Positions 1 through 10,678 of a DNA stretch of 64,000 nt are shown piece by piece. The position numbers were made by a program, and so were the translations under genes. The stretch is from Acidobacteriota bacterium (GTDB taxonomy: Bacteria > Acidobacteriota > Terriglobia > Terriglobales > Acidobacteriaceae): the NCBI GenBank assembly GCA_021804965.1, contig JAJZGG010000002.1:1-64000 (forward strand). The letters run 5' to 3'. Position 1 is the first letter of the stretch; every line of letters begins with the position of its first letter. The notes under the pieces are model-generated. The model saw only the letters and a program-made list of their open reading frames with translations. It ran no database searches and had not been told where the DNA came from.

Positions 1-1
1 A

Positions 2-439
2 GCACACCGCGAAGAAAATCGTCGGCTGTATCAGGAGAAGATTCTGGCGGGATTTGCCGGGTCCACGGCGGATGCTTTTTCGCTCTTTGGAAGATTTGAA
101 GCCAAGCTGGAGCAGTTCAGTGGAAACCTGGGGCGGGCTGCCGTGGAGCTGGCCAAGGACTGGCGCACGGACAAGATGCTGCGCAATCTGGAAGCGCTGC
201 TGATTGTGGCCGATGTGGGGCAGACCTTTCTGATCTCAGGCTCCGGCGATGTGATTGATCCGGATGAGGCCATTGCGGCCATTGGCTCCGGCGGCAGCTA
301 TGCGACGGCAGCAGCCAGGGCGCTGCTGGAAAACACGGAGCTGGGCGCGCGGGAGATTGCCGAAAAATCACTTCGGATTGCCGGCGAAATCTGCATTTAC
401 ACCAACGACAAGATTACGGTTGAGGAGCTGCGGGCCTAA
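2..439 (+). CDS. hslV: ATP-dependent protease subunit HslV (ClpQ), 5'-truncated by window edge
   Basis: Frame open from base 2 ([58 protein letters not shown]...[22 protein letters not shown]); immediately followed by hslU. Confidence 0.95.
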   Translation, partial: AHREENRRLYQEKILAGFAGSTADAFSLFGRFEAKLEQFSGNLGRAAVELAKDWRTDKMLRNLEALLIVADVGQTFLISGSGDVIDPDEAIAAIGSGGSYATAAARALLENTELGAREIAEKSLRIAGEICIYTNDKITVEELRA

Positions 440-472
440 GCGTCGGAAGACCGGGCCTGTGATGGGAAATTT

Positions 473-1978
473 ATGGCGATTACGTTGCCGGCAGTGGCAG
501 ACGATCAGGAGATTGTGCTGGAAGAGCTGACGCCACGGGAGATTGTGGCCGAGCTGGACAAGCATGTGGTGGGTCAGCGGGCAGCCAAGCGCGCCGTGGC
601 TGTGGCGCTGCGGAATCGGACGCGCAGGCAGAAGCTGCCGCCCGATCTGGCCGATGACATCATGCCGAAGAACATCATCATGATTGGACCGACCGGCGTG
701 GGCAAGACGGAAATTGCGCGCCGACTGGCCAAGCTGACGAACTCGCCGTTTTTGAAGGTGGAGGCCAGCAAGTTCACCGAGGTGGGCTACGTGGGTCGCG
801 ACGTGGAGTCGATGGTCCGCGACCTGGTGGAGATCGCCATCGACATGGTGCGCGAAGAGCGGCTGGAAGAGGTGGAAGACAAGGCAGAGCAGAATGCCGA
901 GGAGCGCCTGCTGGATCTGCTGCTTCCGCCGCCGCCGGAGGTGCAGCAGACCGACAGCGAAGGACAGCTGACGCTGCCGGGTACAGAAAGCTACGCACGC
1001 ACGCGGGAGAAGCTGCGGCAGCAGTTCCGGGAAGGCAAGCTGGATGAACGGATGGTGGAGCTGGAGACGCGCGAGCGCAATACGCCCCAGTTCGGAATCA
1101 TCTCCGGACAAAGCCCGGAGGAGATGGACATCAATCTGAAGGATATTCTGCCGAACATCTTTGGCGGAGCAGCCAAGAAGCGGAAGATGAAGGTTTCCGA
1201 AGCCTTCGATTATCTGATTCAGGAAGAAGAAGGACGCCTGATCGACATGGATCAGGTGACGCGCGCAGCTGTGGAGCGCGTGGAGACAAATGGAATTGTC
1301 TTCCTGGATGAAATCGACAAGATTGCAGGACGCGAGGGTGTACACGGGCCGGATATTTCGCGCGAGGGCGTGCAGCGGGATATTTTGCCGATCGTGGAAG
1401 GGACAACCGTCAATACGCGCTACGGCATGGTGCGGACAGACCACATTCTGTTTATTGCCGCAGGTGCGTTTCATGTCTCCAAGCCATCGGATCTGATTCC
1501 GGAGCTGCAGGGGCGATTCCCGATTCGCGTGGAGTTGCAGTCGCTGACCGTGGAGGATTTTCTTCGCATTCTGACCGAGCCCAAATCCTCGCTGACGCGG
1601 CAGTCGACGGCGTTGCTGGAGACGGAGGGCATACGACTGGAATTTGCAGCGGAAGCTCTGCGGGAGATGGCAGAGTTTGCATTTCGCGTGAATGAAATGA
1701 CGGAAAACATCGGTGCGCGCCGGCTGCATACGATCATGGAACGGGTGCTGGAGGAGATCAGCTTTCTGGCGCCGGATCTGGCGCGAGCCAATCAGGACCC
1801 AGCCCAGAGGGACGCGACCGCAGAGCTGGTGAAGGCGGAGACGACGGCTCCGCTGCCGTATGTGGAGCGCGAGACTGCAACCGGTGTGGAGAAGGTATTT
1901 GTGGTGAGCGATGTGTATGTGCGGCAGATGGTGGCTGAGATTGTGAAGAGCCAGGATCTGAGCCGGTACATTTTGTGA
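473..1978 (+). CDS. hslU: ATP-dependent protease ATPase subunit HslU (ClpY)
   Basis: 501 aa; [50 protein letters not shown] Walker [11 protein letters not shown] Walker B, C-terminal DLSRYIL. Confidence 0.98.
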   Translation: MAITLPAVADDQEIVLEELTPREIVAELDKHVVGQRAAKRAVAVALRNRTRRQKLPPDLADDIMPKNIIMIGPTGVGKTEIARRLAKLTNSPFLKVEASKFTEVGYVGRDVESMVRDLVEIAIDMVREERLEEVEDKAEQNAEERLLDLLLPPPPEVQQTDSEGQLTLPGTESYARTREKLRQQFREGKLDERMVELETRERNTPQFGIISGQSPEEMDINLKDILPNIFGGAAKKRKMKVSEAFDYLIQEEEGRLIDMDQVTRAAVERVETNGIVFLDEIDKIAGREGVHGPDISREGVQRDILPIVEGTTVNTRYGMVRTDHILFIAAGAFHVSKPSDLIPELQGRFPIRVELQSLTVEDFLRILTEPKSSLTRQSTALLETEGIRLEFAAEALREMAEFAFRVNEMTENIGARRLHTIMERVLEEISFLAPDLARANQDPAQRDATAELVKAETTAPLPYVERETATGVEKVFVVSDVYVRQMVAEIVKSQDLSRYIL

Positions 1979-2012
1979 GCCGGAAGTAGAAATCCAAAAC
2001 TGATTGAAGGCC

Positions 2013-3878
2013 ATGGCACGAAACCATCGAGGGAACTTCCCACCTGCGGTGTGGATGCTGGGGTTGGCGTGTGTTTGCGCACAGGCGCAGACCAATACGC
2101 TGCCCGGAGATGTGAATCAGAAACAAGACAAGACTGTGAAGCCGACACGGACAACGGTGGTGGTGCTGGGGGCAGCCTCGCCGATACCACTGTCGGAGTC
2201 GGCGCGCGTGGTCGAGGTGGAGCCGCTGCACCCCGGTCAGTTCATGCTGGCCACGCCGCTCGATCCGTTGCGGAACGATGCCTCCATTTTTCTGGAGCAG
2301 CGCGGAGCCGGGGGTGCGCAGACGGACATCACCCTGCGCGGTGGCAGCTTTGAACAGACACTGGTTCTGTTGAATGGATTTCGCATCAACGACAGCCAGA
2401 CGGCGCATCACAATCTGGATCTTCCGCTGCCGATGGAGGCGATGGATTCCATCCAGGTGCTGCACGGCGCCGGGTCCACGCTGCATGGCGTGGATGCGCT
2501 GAGCGGAGTGGTGGATTTTCTGACGGCTGCACCGCGCAACAACTCCCTGGAAGCCAGTGCCGGCTTTGGCAGCTTTGGCGAAAACGAGCAGGCGCTAATG
2601 GCAGAGCTGCTGCGCAGGCACTGGAGCAGCCGCCTGACCGGAACCCACAATCTCTCCACCGGATTCATGTATGACAGGGATTATCGCAATGAGACGGCTT
2701 CCGATGAGAGCTGGGTGGAATCGCGGCTGGGGCTGACGGATATTCTGCTGGCCGCAAGTGATCGATCCTTCGGCGCCAACCAGTTCTATGGCAACTTTCC
2801 TTCCTGGGAGCGGACCAAGGGATGGTTTGCCGCCATTCGGCAGGCGCTGGGAGCAAAGACCGAGGCGGATTTCGGGTATCGCCGCCATACGGATGAGTTT
2901 GTTCTGGTGCGTGACAACCCGGCGTTGTATGAAAACAATCACATCGATGGCTCATGGCAGGCTTCCCTGCATCGGACAGAAGCCTTTGGAGCGGGTACGG
3001 TCTTGCTGGGTGGGCTGGAGGCGGATGGCGACAGCATTCGCAGCAACAACCTGGGAGATCATGCGCGCAACCGTGCGGCCGGATATCTGGATATGGATCT
3101 GAATCCGGTGAAGCATCGCTGGGGGCTTTCCGTGGGAGCGCGCGAGGAGGGATTCTCCGGTGGATTCCCGATGGTATTTGCGCCGAATGTGGCTGGAAGC
3201 TATCGGCTGACCGATGCCGTGAAGCTGCGCGGGAGCGTGGGATATGGCTTTCGCATTCCAACCTACACGGATCTCTACTACTCGGATCCAACGACGATTG
3301 GCGATCCAAATCTGAAGCCTGAATCAGCCTGGAGCAGCGAGGCTGGTGTGGATTGGAGCCCCGGCACGCGATGGACCTTCTCGGCGACAGGATTCTATTC
3401 GCGCCAGCACGACACGATTGATTATGTTCGCGCGAGTGCAGCGCAGCGGTGGCAGGCAACCAACCTGAGCGGGCTGCGTTTTACCGGTGCAGAGGCAAGT
3501 GCAAAGGTGGAGCTGACCCGCAGCCAGGAACTGCAGCTGGACTGGACCAATCTTTATGGCGCACAGCAGGCACTGCACGGGCTGCAATCGGAGTACATTT
3601 TCAACTACCCGGTGGAAAATGCACACATGCTGTGGACGATGAATGTACACAACCGGTTGCGGGTTCGGAACAGCCTGCAAGTGGCACAGCGCTACCAGCA
3701 GACGCCGTATCCGGTTTGGGATCTGGCATTCGAATACGATGCCGGCCAACGGCAGAAGTGGCGGCCCTATCTTCGTCTGGCAAATCTGAGCAATACGGGC
3801 TATCAGGAGATTGAAGGCGTGGCGATGCCGGGGCGATCCATTACCGGCGGCGTGACGTATCTGCTGGGCCGTCGCTAA
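2013..3878 (+). CDS. TonB-dependent receptor
   Basis: Plug-domain signature (DITLRGGSFEQTLVLLNGFRINDSQTAHHNLDLP...IQVLHGAGSTLHGVDALSGVVDF) and C-terminal beta-barrel; ATG at 2013, a TTG at 2004 is possible. Confidence 0.85.
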   Translation: MARNHRGNFPPAVWMLGLACVCAQAQTNTLPGDVNQKQDKTVKPTRTTVVVLGAASPIPLSESARVVEVEPLHPGQFMLATPLDPLRNDASIFLEQRGAGGAQTDITLRGGSFEQTLVLLNGFRINDSQTAHHNLDLPLPMEAMDSIQVLHGAGSTLHGVDALSGVVDFLTAAPRNNSLEASAGFGSFGENEQALMAELLRRHWSSRLTGTHNLSTGFMYDRDYRNETASDESWVESRLGLTDILLAASDRSFGANQFYGNFPSWERTKGWFAAIRQALGAKTEADFGYRRHTDEFVLVRDNPALYENNHIDGSWQASLHRTEAFGAGTVLLGGLEADGDSIRSNNLGDHARNRAAGYLDMDLNPVKHRWGLSVGAREEGFSGGFPMVFAPNVAGSYRLTDAVKLRGSVGYGFRIPTYTDLYYSDPTTIGDPNLKPESAWSSEAGVDWSPGTRWTFSATGFYSRQHDTIDYVRASAAQRWQATNLSGLRFTGAEASAKVELTRSQELQLDWTNLYGAQQALHGLQSEYIFNYPVENAHMLWTMNVHNRLRVRNSLQVAQRYQQTPYPVWDLAFEYDAGQRQKWRPYLRLANLSNTGYQEIEGVAMPGRSITGGVTYLLGRR

Positions 3879-3913
3879 GGCGGATAGCGAAAGACCGGGA
3901 GCCGCAGCGGGCC

Positions 3914-4453
3914 CTATTGTGTGCGGGCAGGAAGACAGCCAGGCCTGCCATGGGTGAGGTCATCGCGCACCAGCCGCAGGCCATAGATGCACCGGTCAAA
4001 CCACTCGGCCAGCCGGGCAAACAGAGGAGCTTCGGCGGCATATTCGTCCAGGTCAAACTGGCTGACGATGAAGTAGCTTTCCTTGCCGATCTGCACGAGA
4101 TCTTCAAAACTCTGCTGGCCGTGGCGTCGCCTCCAGGGGTCCATCGACTCCGGGTACATGCCGGAAAGAAACAGGGCATAGTCGCCGATGTGCTTGCGTA
4201 CGGAGCGCTCGGCATCAAACGACGGCGCCGTGCCGTGGACAGGATCTGCCGCAAGCACCATCTCTTCCAGCGAGTAGACCGGCCTTCCGGCTTCATCGCG
4301 AACCTTGTAGAGATTCTCCGATTCGCTGAATTCGCAAAGCAGGTGGGCAACGTAGCAGGTGATCTCCGGATCGTGAATGCCGAGCTTGCCGACATAGTTG
4401 TTGCGGACAACCTGCTGAAAGAATGGCTCGAGGGGATGCGGGCTGGTGGACAT
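3914..4453 (-). CDS. Conserved hypothetical protein
   Basis: 179 aa ORF with globular composition; overlapping + strand ORF is low-complexity shadow. Confidence 0.7.
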   Translation of the reverse strand: MSTSPHPLEPFFQQVVRNNYVGKLGIHDPEITCYVAHLLCEFSESENLYKVRDEAGRPVYSLEEMVLAADPVHGTAPSFDAERSVRKHIGDYALFLSGMYPESMDPWRRRHGQQSFEDLVQIGKESYFIVSQFDLDEYAAEAPLFARLAEWFDRCIYGLRLVRDDLTHGRPGCLPARTQ

Positions 4454-4689
4454 CCTTTGCTCCTGTCTCTCCGCGGAAAGCGGGGCGATGCCGAGGCAGT
4501 GGAGTCATGGCTGCAGGACCGGCGGGAGCGGGTCGCGCTGCCGTTCATCGTTCTTTCACACAGAGCATATCGGAGCAGGGAGAAGTTTCAAGAGGGGAAA
4601 TGAAAATTGCTGGCACTGCCAGTGCCGGATTGCTACGGCGTCGGATCGGAAGTGGCTGGGAATCGAAGCCGCTGCGATATGCTCTAACG

Positions 4690-5403
4690 ATGAAGACTCC
4701 AGAAACAAACAGCGCGGGAACAGTTCGACCGATACGGGAGTTCCGCTATCTGGAGACGTTGACCATTGCCTTTGTCGTCATCCTGTTGGTCTCGAATCTG
4801 GTGGGTCCCAAGATCTGCCGCCTGGGTCCGCTGCTTGTCAGCGGGGCCCAGCTGCTTTTTCCCATCACGTACATCTGGAGCGACGTATTCACGGAAGTGT
4901 ATGGCTATGCGGCATCGCGACGCGCCATATGGCTGGGCTTTCTGGGCATGGCGCTGCTGGCAGTGATGGGGCAGGTGGCCGTGCTGCTGCCGCCGGCACC
5001 CGGATGGCAGGATCAGGCGGCATTTGCGCGTGTCTTCGGATTGGTGCCCAGATTCGCAGCGGCCAGCCTGGCGGCGTACTGGGCCGGGGAGTTCACCAAC
5101 AGCTATACCCTGGCCAGGATGAAGATATGGACCGGCGGGCGGCATCTGTGGAGCCGTACCGTGACCTCGACGGTGACCGGGCAGCTTGTGGATACCACGG
5201 TTGTGATTCTGATCGCGTTCTGGGGCACTGTTTCCCCGCATCACCTGCTGGTGATGATTGGCTCCTCCTATGGATTCAAGGTGGTGTATGAGGTGGTGGC
5301 CACACCGCTGACCTATCTGGTGGTGGGCTGGTTGAAGCGCGCGGAAGGCGTGGATGCCTGGGATGCGGGAACGAATTTCAACCCGTTTGCGTTTCACAGA
5401 TAG
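4690..5403 (+). CDS. Queuosine precursor transporter (YhhQ/Vut_1 family) membrane protein
   Basis: 238 codons from ATG 4690; multi-TM, FPITYIWSDVFTEVYGYAASRRAIWLGF and GQLVDTTVVILIAFWG motifs typical of the family. Confidence 0.9.
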   Translation: MKTPETNSAGTVRPIREFRYLETLTIAFVVILLVSNLVGPKICRLGPLLVSGAQLLFPITYIWSDVFTEVYGYAASRRAIWLGFLGMALLAVMGQVAVLLPPAPGWQDQAAFARVFGLVPRFAAASLAAYWAGEFTNSYTLARMKIWTGGRHLWSRTVTSTVTGQLVDTTVVILIAFWGTVSPHHLLVMIGSSYGFKVVYEVVATPLTYLVVGWLKRAEGVDAWDAGTNFNPFAFHR

Positions 5404-5534
5404 GGCCGATCGGGAGTCTCTGCCGAAATCACTGGCGTAGATTGCTGGTATTTGGTGCGATGCCGGATTTCTTCCCGCAATTCTGAAGCGTACCGAGCGC
5501 AAGCCGCATCCAAAATCTACCGATTGTCTCCGAT

Positions 5535-5576
5535 GGAGCCAGAGATGTGGAACCAGGGATGTGGAGCCAGGGATGG
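5535..5576. repeat. 14-bp tandem repeat, about 3 units
   Basis: ggagccagagatgt / ggaaccagggatgt / ggagccagggatgg. Confidence 0.75.
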
Positions 5577-5752
5577 CACGGAAGCATCCGCGGGTCGGTT
5601 TGTGCAGAGCGGTGGCAGCGGTTGCCATCCGGGCAGATCCGGCTTGGCGGAAATAGATCTTGACCGGTGACTGGATCAAGGACAGAAAGAACCATACAAA
5701 GCGCCTGGAAGAGCCTGAGGAGAAACCGAAGGGTCCAGGAAGTGAGGTTTGC

Positions 5753-6844
5753 TTGAAGTACTCTCGTTGGATTGTTTGGAGTGCCGGACTGGGATGCGCA
5801 TTGCTGGCCGGATGTCGGCAGGCGCCAGCGCCTGCTGCCGGTGCAGCAGCCATGCAGGCGATGCCGGTAGCAGTGGAAACGGTTTCCGAAAAACCGGTGG
5901 CCTCGAGCAGTGATTATGTGGCTACGATCAAGTCGCGACGGTCGGTCACGGTGATGCCGCAGGTGGATGGAAACCTGACTGCGATTGCGGTGCACTCGGG
6001 CGAACAGGTGCATGCCGGGCAGGTGCTGATGACGGTGGACCCCGCCAAGCAGCAGGCGCTGGTGAATGCGCAGCTGGCTACGGAGAAGCAGAAAAAGGCG
6101 CTCTACGACTACAACACGATCGAGATTGAGCGTGAACGAAAGCTGTTTGCCGACGGCGTGGTGAGTCGCGATGCGCTGGACCAGGCCGAGCAGCTTTACC
6201 AGAACACCCGTGCAGACTGGCAGGCTGCAATTGCAACCCGCAAGTCCCTGGAAGAACAGCTGGCCTACTACACCATTCGCGCACCGTTCGACGGCGTGGT
6301 GGGGGATATCCCGGTTCATGTTGGCGACTATGTGACCTCGTCGACGGCGCTGACAACGGTGGATGAAAATCGGGACTTTGAGGCCTACATTTATATCCCG
6401 ACGGAGCGCAGCAGTGAGGTGCGCATGGGTCTGCCTGTGCAGTTGCTGGATACCAACGGCAACGTTGTCGAAACCACGGCTGTGGATTTTCTCTCACCCC
6501 AGGTGGACAGCACGCTGCAGGGGATTCTGGTGAAGGCTCCCGTGCACTCGGGCGATCAACGGCTGCGTTCCGCGCAAATGGTGCGGGCGCGGGTGATCTG
6601 GAAGACCGCACCGATGCCCACCATTCCGATTCTTTCCGTCGTTCGACAGGGCGGGCAGAGTTTTGTCTTTGTTGTTGCGAGCGAGGGCGGTCATTCCGTG
6701 GCTCATCAGGTGAGCATCACGATTGATCAGACTGTGGGCAATGCGTATGCGGTCAGCGCGGGATTGAAGCCCGGCGATCGTGTGATTACGTCTGGCACCC
6801 AGTTCCTTGCCGATCACATGCCGGTGATGCCGCTGGGCGCTTAA
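5753..6844 (+). CDS. RND efflux periplasmic adaptor (membrane fusion protein), lipoprotein signal
   Basis: TTG start; lipobox LLAGC; VDGNLTAIAVHSGEQVHAGQVLMTVDPAKQQALV, IRAPFDGVVGDIPVHVGDYV. Confidence 0.9.
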   Translation: MKYSRWIVWSAGLGCALLAGCRQAPAPAAGAAAMQAMPVAVETVSEKPVASSSDYVATIKSRRSVTVMPQVDGNLTAIAVHSGEQVHAGQVLMTVDPAKQQALVNAQLATEKQKKALYDYNTIEIERERKLFADGVVSRDALDQAEQLYQNTRADWQAAIATRKSLEEQLAYYTIRAPFDGVVGDIPVHVGDYVTSSTALTTVDENRDFEAYIYIPTERSSEVRMGLPVQLLDTNGNVVETTAVDFLSPQVDSTLQGILVKAPVHSGDQRLRSAQMVRARVIWKTAPMPTIPILSVVRQGGQSFVFVVASEGGHSVAHQVSITIDQTVGNAYAVSAGLKPGDRVITSGTQFLADHMPVMPLGA

Positions 6845-6876
6845 GTCGCCAGCGCTACGCAGGAAGGATTCGTATT

Positions 6877-9800
6877 GTGTTTGTAGATTTCTTTATTCGC
6901 CGGCCCGTGTTTGCGACAGTCGTCGCGCTGCTGATCATTCTGGTTGGTGCAATCAGCATTCCCACCCTGCCGATCTCGCTGTATCCGCAATTGGCACCAC
7001 CGGAGGTGGAGGTGACCAGCTCGTATGTGGGAGCGGATGCGGAAACGGTGGAGAAAGCCGTAACGATTCCGCTGGAAGAGGCGATCAATGGCGTGGAGGG
7101 CATGCATTACATCACCTCCGCCAGCACCAACTCCGGAGTGAGCACCATTACGGTCACATTCCAGACCGGCTATGACCTGTCCATTGCCGCTGTGGACGTG
7201 CAGAACCGTGTGGCCAGCGTGAGTGGACGTCTGCCGGCCGCCGTGAATGCAGCCGGCATTACGATCACCAAGGCGAACAGCAACTTTGTCTTTGGCGCGG
7301 GATTCTATACGCGGGACAATCGCTACTCCAATGAGTTCATCTCGAACTACCTGGACGTCTATGTGGCCGATGCGCTGAAGCGCGTTCCGGGCGTGGGCAA
7401 CGTGCAGATCTTTGGTGAGCGCAAATATGCCATGCGCGTATGGCTGGATCCGAACAAGCTTGCCACCCATGGATTGACGGCCAGCGACGTGGTGAATGCG
7501 CTGGCGGAACAGAACATCGAGGTTCCAGCCGGACAGCTGGGACAGCCACCGTCCGACAACCGGCAGTCGTATCAGGTTGCCGTTCGCGTGGTGGGCAGGC
7601 TCAGCGATCCGAAGCAGTTTGACGACATCATCGTCAAAAGCAATCCCAACGGTCTGGTGTATCTGCGCGATGTGGGCTATGCCCAGTTGGGAGCCGAGGA
7701 CTATAGCTCCAATCTGAAGTATCAGGGACAGGCCGCGGTCGGCATTGGTGTGCAGCAGCTTTCCGATGCCAATGCACTGGAGGTGGATCGCGAAGCCAAG
7801 GCTGTGCTCAAGCAGTTGTCCGCACATTTTCCGCCCGGGTTGGAATACGCGGTTGCGTTCGATTCAACGACGATTGTCGGGGACTCGATTCATGAGGTGA
7901 TTGTCACGCTGGGCGAGGCAATCCTGATCGTGATCGTGGTTATCTTTCTCTTCCTGCTCGACTGGCGGGCGACGATCATTCCCGCCGTCACCATTCCGGT
8001 TTCGCTGATCGGCACGTTTGCGTTTATCAAGGCCTTTGGTTTTTCGATCAACTCGCTGACGCTCTTTGGAATTACGCTGGCGACCGGACTGGTGGTCGAT
8101 GATGCCATCGTCGTGATTGAGAACGTGCAGCGCCATATCTCGGCGGAGCACTCCGACCCGCACGATGCCACTTCCGTCGCGATGAGCGAGGTGACAAGCG
8201 CGGTCATCGCGACCTCTCTGGTGCTGATTGCCGTCTTCCTGCCCGTGTCGTTCTTTCCCGGCACCACAGGAATTCTGTACCGGCAGTTCTCGCTGACAAT
8301 CGCCTTTGCGATTGCCATCTCCGCGCTCAACGCGCTGACCCTGTCTCCGGCTCTGGCAGCGTTGTTTCTGCGCGGAGAAGAGGCCAAGTATCAGCAGTTG
8401 GACTTTCTGCGAGTGCCGCCGCTCTCGCGCGCCTGGGCGGCTGTCGCGCATGGCATCGACAATCTGATCAATGGGATTTCCCGTGCGTATGCCGGGCTGA
8501 TTCATGTCGCGCTCCGGTTGCGTTATCTGCTGGTTGTGGTCTTTTTTGCCGGGCTTGCGGCAACGGGCTGGATGTATCTGCACGTGCCGACCGGCTTCAT
8601 TCCCCAGGAAGATCAGGGCATGCTGATGGTGGTGGTGCAGGCTCCGCCGGGAGCCTCCCTGAGCGACACGACCGCAATCTCTGACCGGGCGCAGCGAGTG
8701 CTGGCAGCCGATCCGGATATTGTCGGTGCGTTTGCGGTCTCCGGATTCTCGCTTACAGGTAGCTCCCCGAATGCCGGCATGATCTTTGCCGCGCTGAAGC
8801 CTGCCGATGAGCGACGCGCCAAGGGACATTCCGCTGCAGACATCGTGGAGGCACTCACGCCGCGCCTGTTTATGGTTCCGGGCGGAACGGTGGCCATCTT
8901 CCAGCCCCCGGCGGTGCAGGGCATTGGCAGCTTTGGCGGATTCCAATTTGAGCTGCAGGATCTGGGGCAAAACACACTTGCCGATCTGGATCGCGTGGCA
9001 CACCGGATGATCGGCATGAGCCGCCAGAATCCAGGATTGGGGCTGACGGGTTTGTTTACCGACTTCTCCGCCAGTGATCCGCAGCTGCTGGTGCATGTGG
9101 ACCGCGAGAAGGCCAAGGCGCTGGGTGTTTCCTTCACGCAGATCGCCACCACGCTCAATGTCTTCATGGGATCGGAGTATGTGAACGACTTCGATTACAA
9201 CAATCGCACCTATCGGGTCTATGTGCAGGCCGATCAGCCGTTTCGCATGAAGGCCAGCGACCTGCACGCGTTTTATGTGCGGTCGGACACGACCAACCAG
9301 ATGATCCCGCTGGACAATCTTGTCACAGTGGAGAACACCTCGGGTCCGCAGGTCATCAGCCACTACATCCTCTTCCGCTCCGTGGAAATTGACGGCTCCG
9401 CCGCGCCGGGCAAAAGCTCCAGCGAAGGCATTGCCGCGATGGAAAAGCTGGCAAAGCAGGGGATGATGCCGGGCATGACGTACTCCTGGACAGGGCTGAC
9501 GCTGGAGGAGATTGAATCCAGTGGCAAGGCGGCTCTGATCTTTGCGCTGGGCCTGATCGTGGTCTATCTGACTCTGGCAGCACAGTATGAGAGTTTTGCG
9601 CTGCCGTTCATCATCCTGCTGGCCGTGCCGATGGCAGTCCTGGGTGCGCTGGGTGCGGTTGCAGCGCGCGGGCTCGCCGATGATGTCTACTGCCAGATTG
9701 GACTGGTCATGCTGATTGGACTGTCGGCAAAGAACGCGATTCTGATCGTGGAGTTTGCCGAGCAGCTGCGCGAGAAGGGACGAAGCATTGCGGAGGCTGC

Positions 9801-10056
9801 GATTGAAGCCGCAGAGCTTCGACTGCGACCGATCCTGATGACATCGTTTGCGTTCATTCTGGGAGTTCTGCCTCTGGTCTTTGCCACGGGCGCCGGAGCT
9901 CTGGGACGTCATTCCGTGGGCACGACGATCGTGGGAGGCATGCTGGTTTCCACGATCCTGAATCTGCTCTTCATCCCGGTGCTCTATGTCACCCTGAGCA
10001 ACGTGCTGGCCCGGCTGAAGCCGAAGCATGGAACCAAGCTTCCGGCCACACACTAA
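6877..10056 (+). CDS. RND multidrug efflux permease (AcrB/MexB family)
   Basis: 1059 aa; FFIRRPVFATVVALLIILVGAISIPTLPISLYPQLAPP, LATGLVVDDAIVVIENVQRH, GLSAKNAILIVEFAEQLREKG; start codon GTG. Confidence 0.96.
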   Translation: MFVDFFIRRPVFATVVALLIILVGAISIPTLPISLYPQLAPPEVEVTSSYVGADAETVEKAVTIPLEEAINGVEGMHYITSASTNSGVSTITVTFQTGYDLSIAAVDVQNRVASVSGRLPAAVNAAGITITKANSNFVFGAGFYTRDNRYSNEFISNYLDVYVADALKRVPGVGNVQIFGERKYAMRVWLDPNKLATHGLTASDVVNALAEQNIEVPAGQLGQPPSDNRQSYQVAVRVVGRLSDPKQFDDIIVKSNPNGLVYLRDVGYAQLGAEDYSSNLKYQGQAAVGIGVQQLSDANALEVDREAKAVLKQLSAHFPPGLEYAVAFDSTTIVGDSIHEVIVTLGEAILIVIVVIFLFLLDWRATIIPAVTIPVSLIGTFAFIKAFGFSINSLTLFGITLATGLVVDDAIVVIENVQRHISAEHSDPHDATSVAMSEVTSAVIATSLVLIAVFLPVSFFPGTTGILYRQFSLTIAFAIAISALNALTLSPALAALFLRGEEAKYQQLDFLRVPPLSRAWAAVAHGIDNLINGISRAYAGLIHVALRLRYLLVVVFFAGLAATGWMYLHVPTGFIPQEDQGMLMVVVQAPPGASLSDTTAISDRAQRVLAADPDIVGAFAVSGFSLTGSSPNAGMIFAALKPADERRAKGHSAADIVEALTPRLFMVPGGTVAIFQPPAVQGIGSFGGFQFELQDLGQNTLADLDRVAHRMIGMSRQNPGLGLTGLFTDFSASDPQLLVHVDREKAKALGVSFTQIATTLNVFMGSEYVNDFDYNNRTYRVYVQADQPFRMKASDLHAFYVRSDTTNQMIPLDNLVTVENTSGPQVISHYILFRSVEIDGSAAPGKSSSEGIAAMEKLAKQGMMPGMTYSWTGLTLEEIESSGKAALIFALGLIVVYLTLAAQYESFALPFIILLAVPMAVLGALGAVAARGLADDVYCQIGLVMLIGLSAKNAILIVEFAEQLREKGRSIAEAAIEAAELRLRPILMTSFAFILGVLPLVFATGAGALGRHSVGTTIVGGMLVSTILNLLFIPVLYVTLSNVLARLKPKHGTKLPATH

Positions 10057-10086
10057 CACCGCATACTCACCGGAATAAAGCAGGAT

Positions 10087-10118
10087 ATCGGGGTGCTCAA
10101 GGGCACCCCGATTCTTTT
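10087..10118 (+). terminator. Intrinsic terminator after RND operon
   Basis: Perfect 10-bp stem atcggggtgc/gcaccccgat, 6-nt loop, followed by tctttt. Confidence 0.85.
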
Positions 10119-10150
10119 GCCATGACTGCGCCCCGGGATTGCGTGCCCAG

Positions 10151-10432
10151 TTACTTGCGATGCGGACGATGAGCTACGATTTGATCCGCAATTCTGTCAT
10201 ACTCTGCGCGTGTAAGAATGCCGCGCGAATAGAGCTCATTCTTTGCCGTATAGGGGCGGAAGCGAAGGATGCGCTGCGCCCAGACCGGAGTGATGCCGGG
10301 GAGCTGAAGCAACTGCTGCAGCGTGGCGGAGTTGATATCGAGACGGGAATCTGAGTTGGCGGAAAGTGGGTGCGGAAGCAGAAACGCCAGTAGCAGTAGG
10401 CAGACAATGCGCCAATGAGAAGTGGATTTCAC
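10151..10432 (-). CDS. Helix-hairpin-helix domain protein (ComEA-like), signal peptide
   Basis: 93 aa; LDINSATLQQLLQLPGITPVWAQRILRFRPYTAKNEL typical ComEA/HhH_3. Confidence 0.8.
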   Translation of the reverse strand: MKSTSHWRIVCLLLLAFLLPHPLSANSDSRLDINSATLQQLLQLPGITPVWAQRILRFRPYTAKNELYSRGILTRAEYDRIADQIVAHRPHRK

Positions 10433-10495
10433 GTCATATCCTCAATTTCACAATTGAAAACGCTAAATGAATAGCGGAATTCCTCAAAAAATTAT

Positions 10496-10525
10496 TTGAC
10501 AAGCAGAATACATTTTGCTTATCTT
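10496..10525 (+). promoter_or_regulatory. Putative sigma70 promoter of the his operon
   Basis: TTGACA (10496-10501), 18-bp spacer, TATCTT (10520-10525); A/T-rich tract immediately upstream (cctcaaaaaattat). Confidence 0.6.
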
Positions 10526-10533
10526 CGCATTAG

Positions 10534-10599
10534 ATGAGTCTCGGCTTCCATCCTGATCTGCACCATTTGCATGGACTCCATGCATGCGGGCAGTCATGA
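10534..10599 (+). CDS. hisL: Histidine leader peptide (21 aa, MSLGFHPDLHHLHGLHACGQS)
   Basis: 5 His codons in 21 residues immediately upstream of an antiterminator/terminator pair and the his operon; below the ORF-track length cutoff. Confidence 0.85.
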   Translation: MSLGFHPDLHHLHGLHACGQS

Positions 10600-10650
10600 A
10601 GTGAGCTGAGGTATATAGACAGTAAAAGTATCCTCCTCTGGACTGCCCGC
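10586..10650 (+). promoter_or_regulatory. Putative antiterminator stem of his attenuator
   Basis: gcgggcagtc (10586-10595) is the exact reverse complement of gactgcccgc (10641-10650); overlaps 5' arm of terminator. Confidence 0.8.
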
Positions 10651-10678
10651 CGAACCCCATCGGCGGGCTTTATTTTTT
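10645..10678 (+). terminator. Intrinsic terminator (attenuator) between leader peptide and hisI
   Basis: 9-bp stem gcccgccga/tcggcgggc, loop acccca, U-tract tttatttttt. Confidence 0.9.

Noticed and set aside
368-2095. 575-aa minus-strand ORF opposite hslU (and similar long antisense ORFs such as 7864..10059 and 11911..13950)
   Set aside because: High-GC shadow ORFs with His/Arg/Gln-rich low-complexity translations opposite clearly conserved genes.
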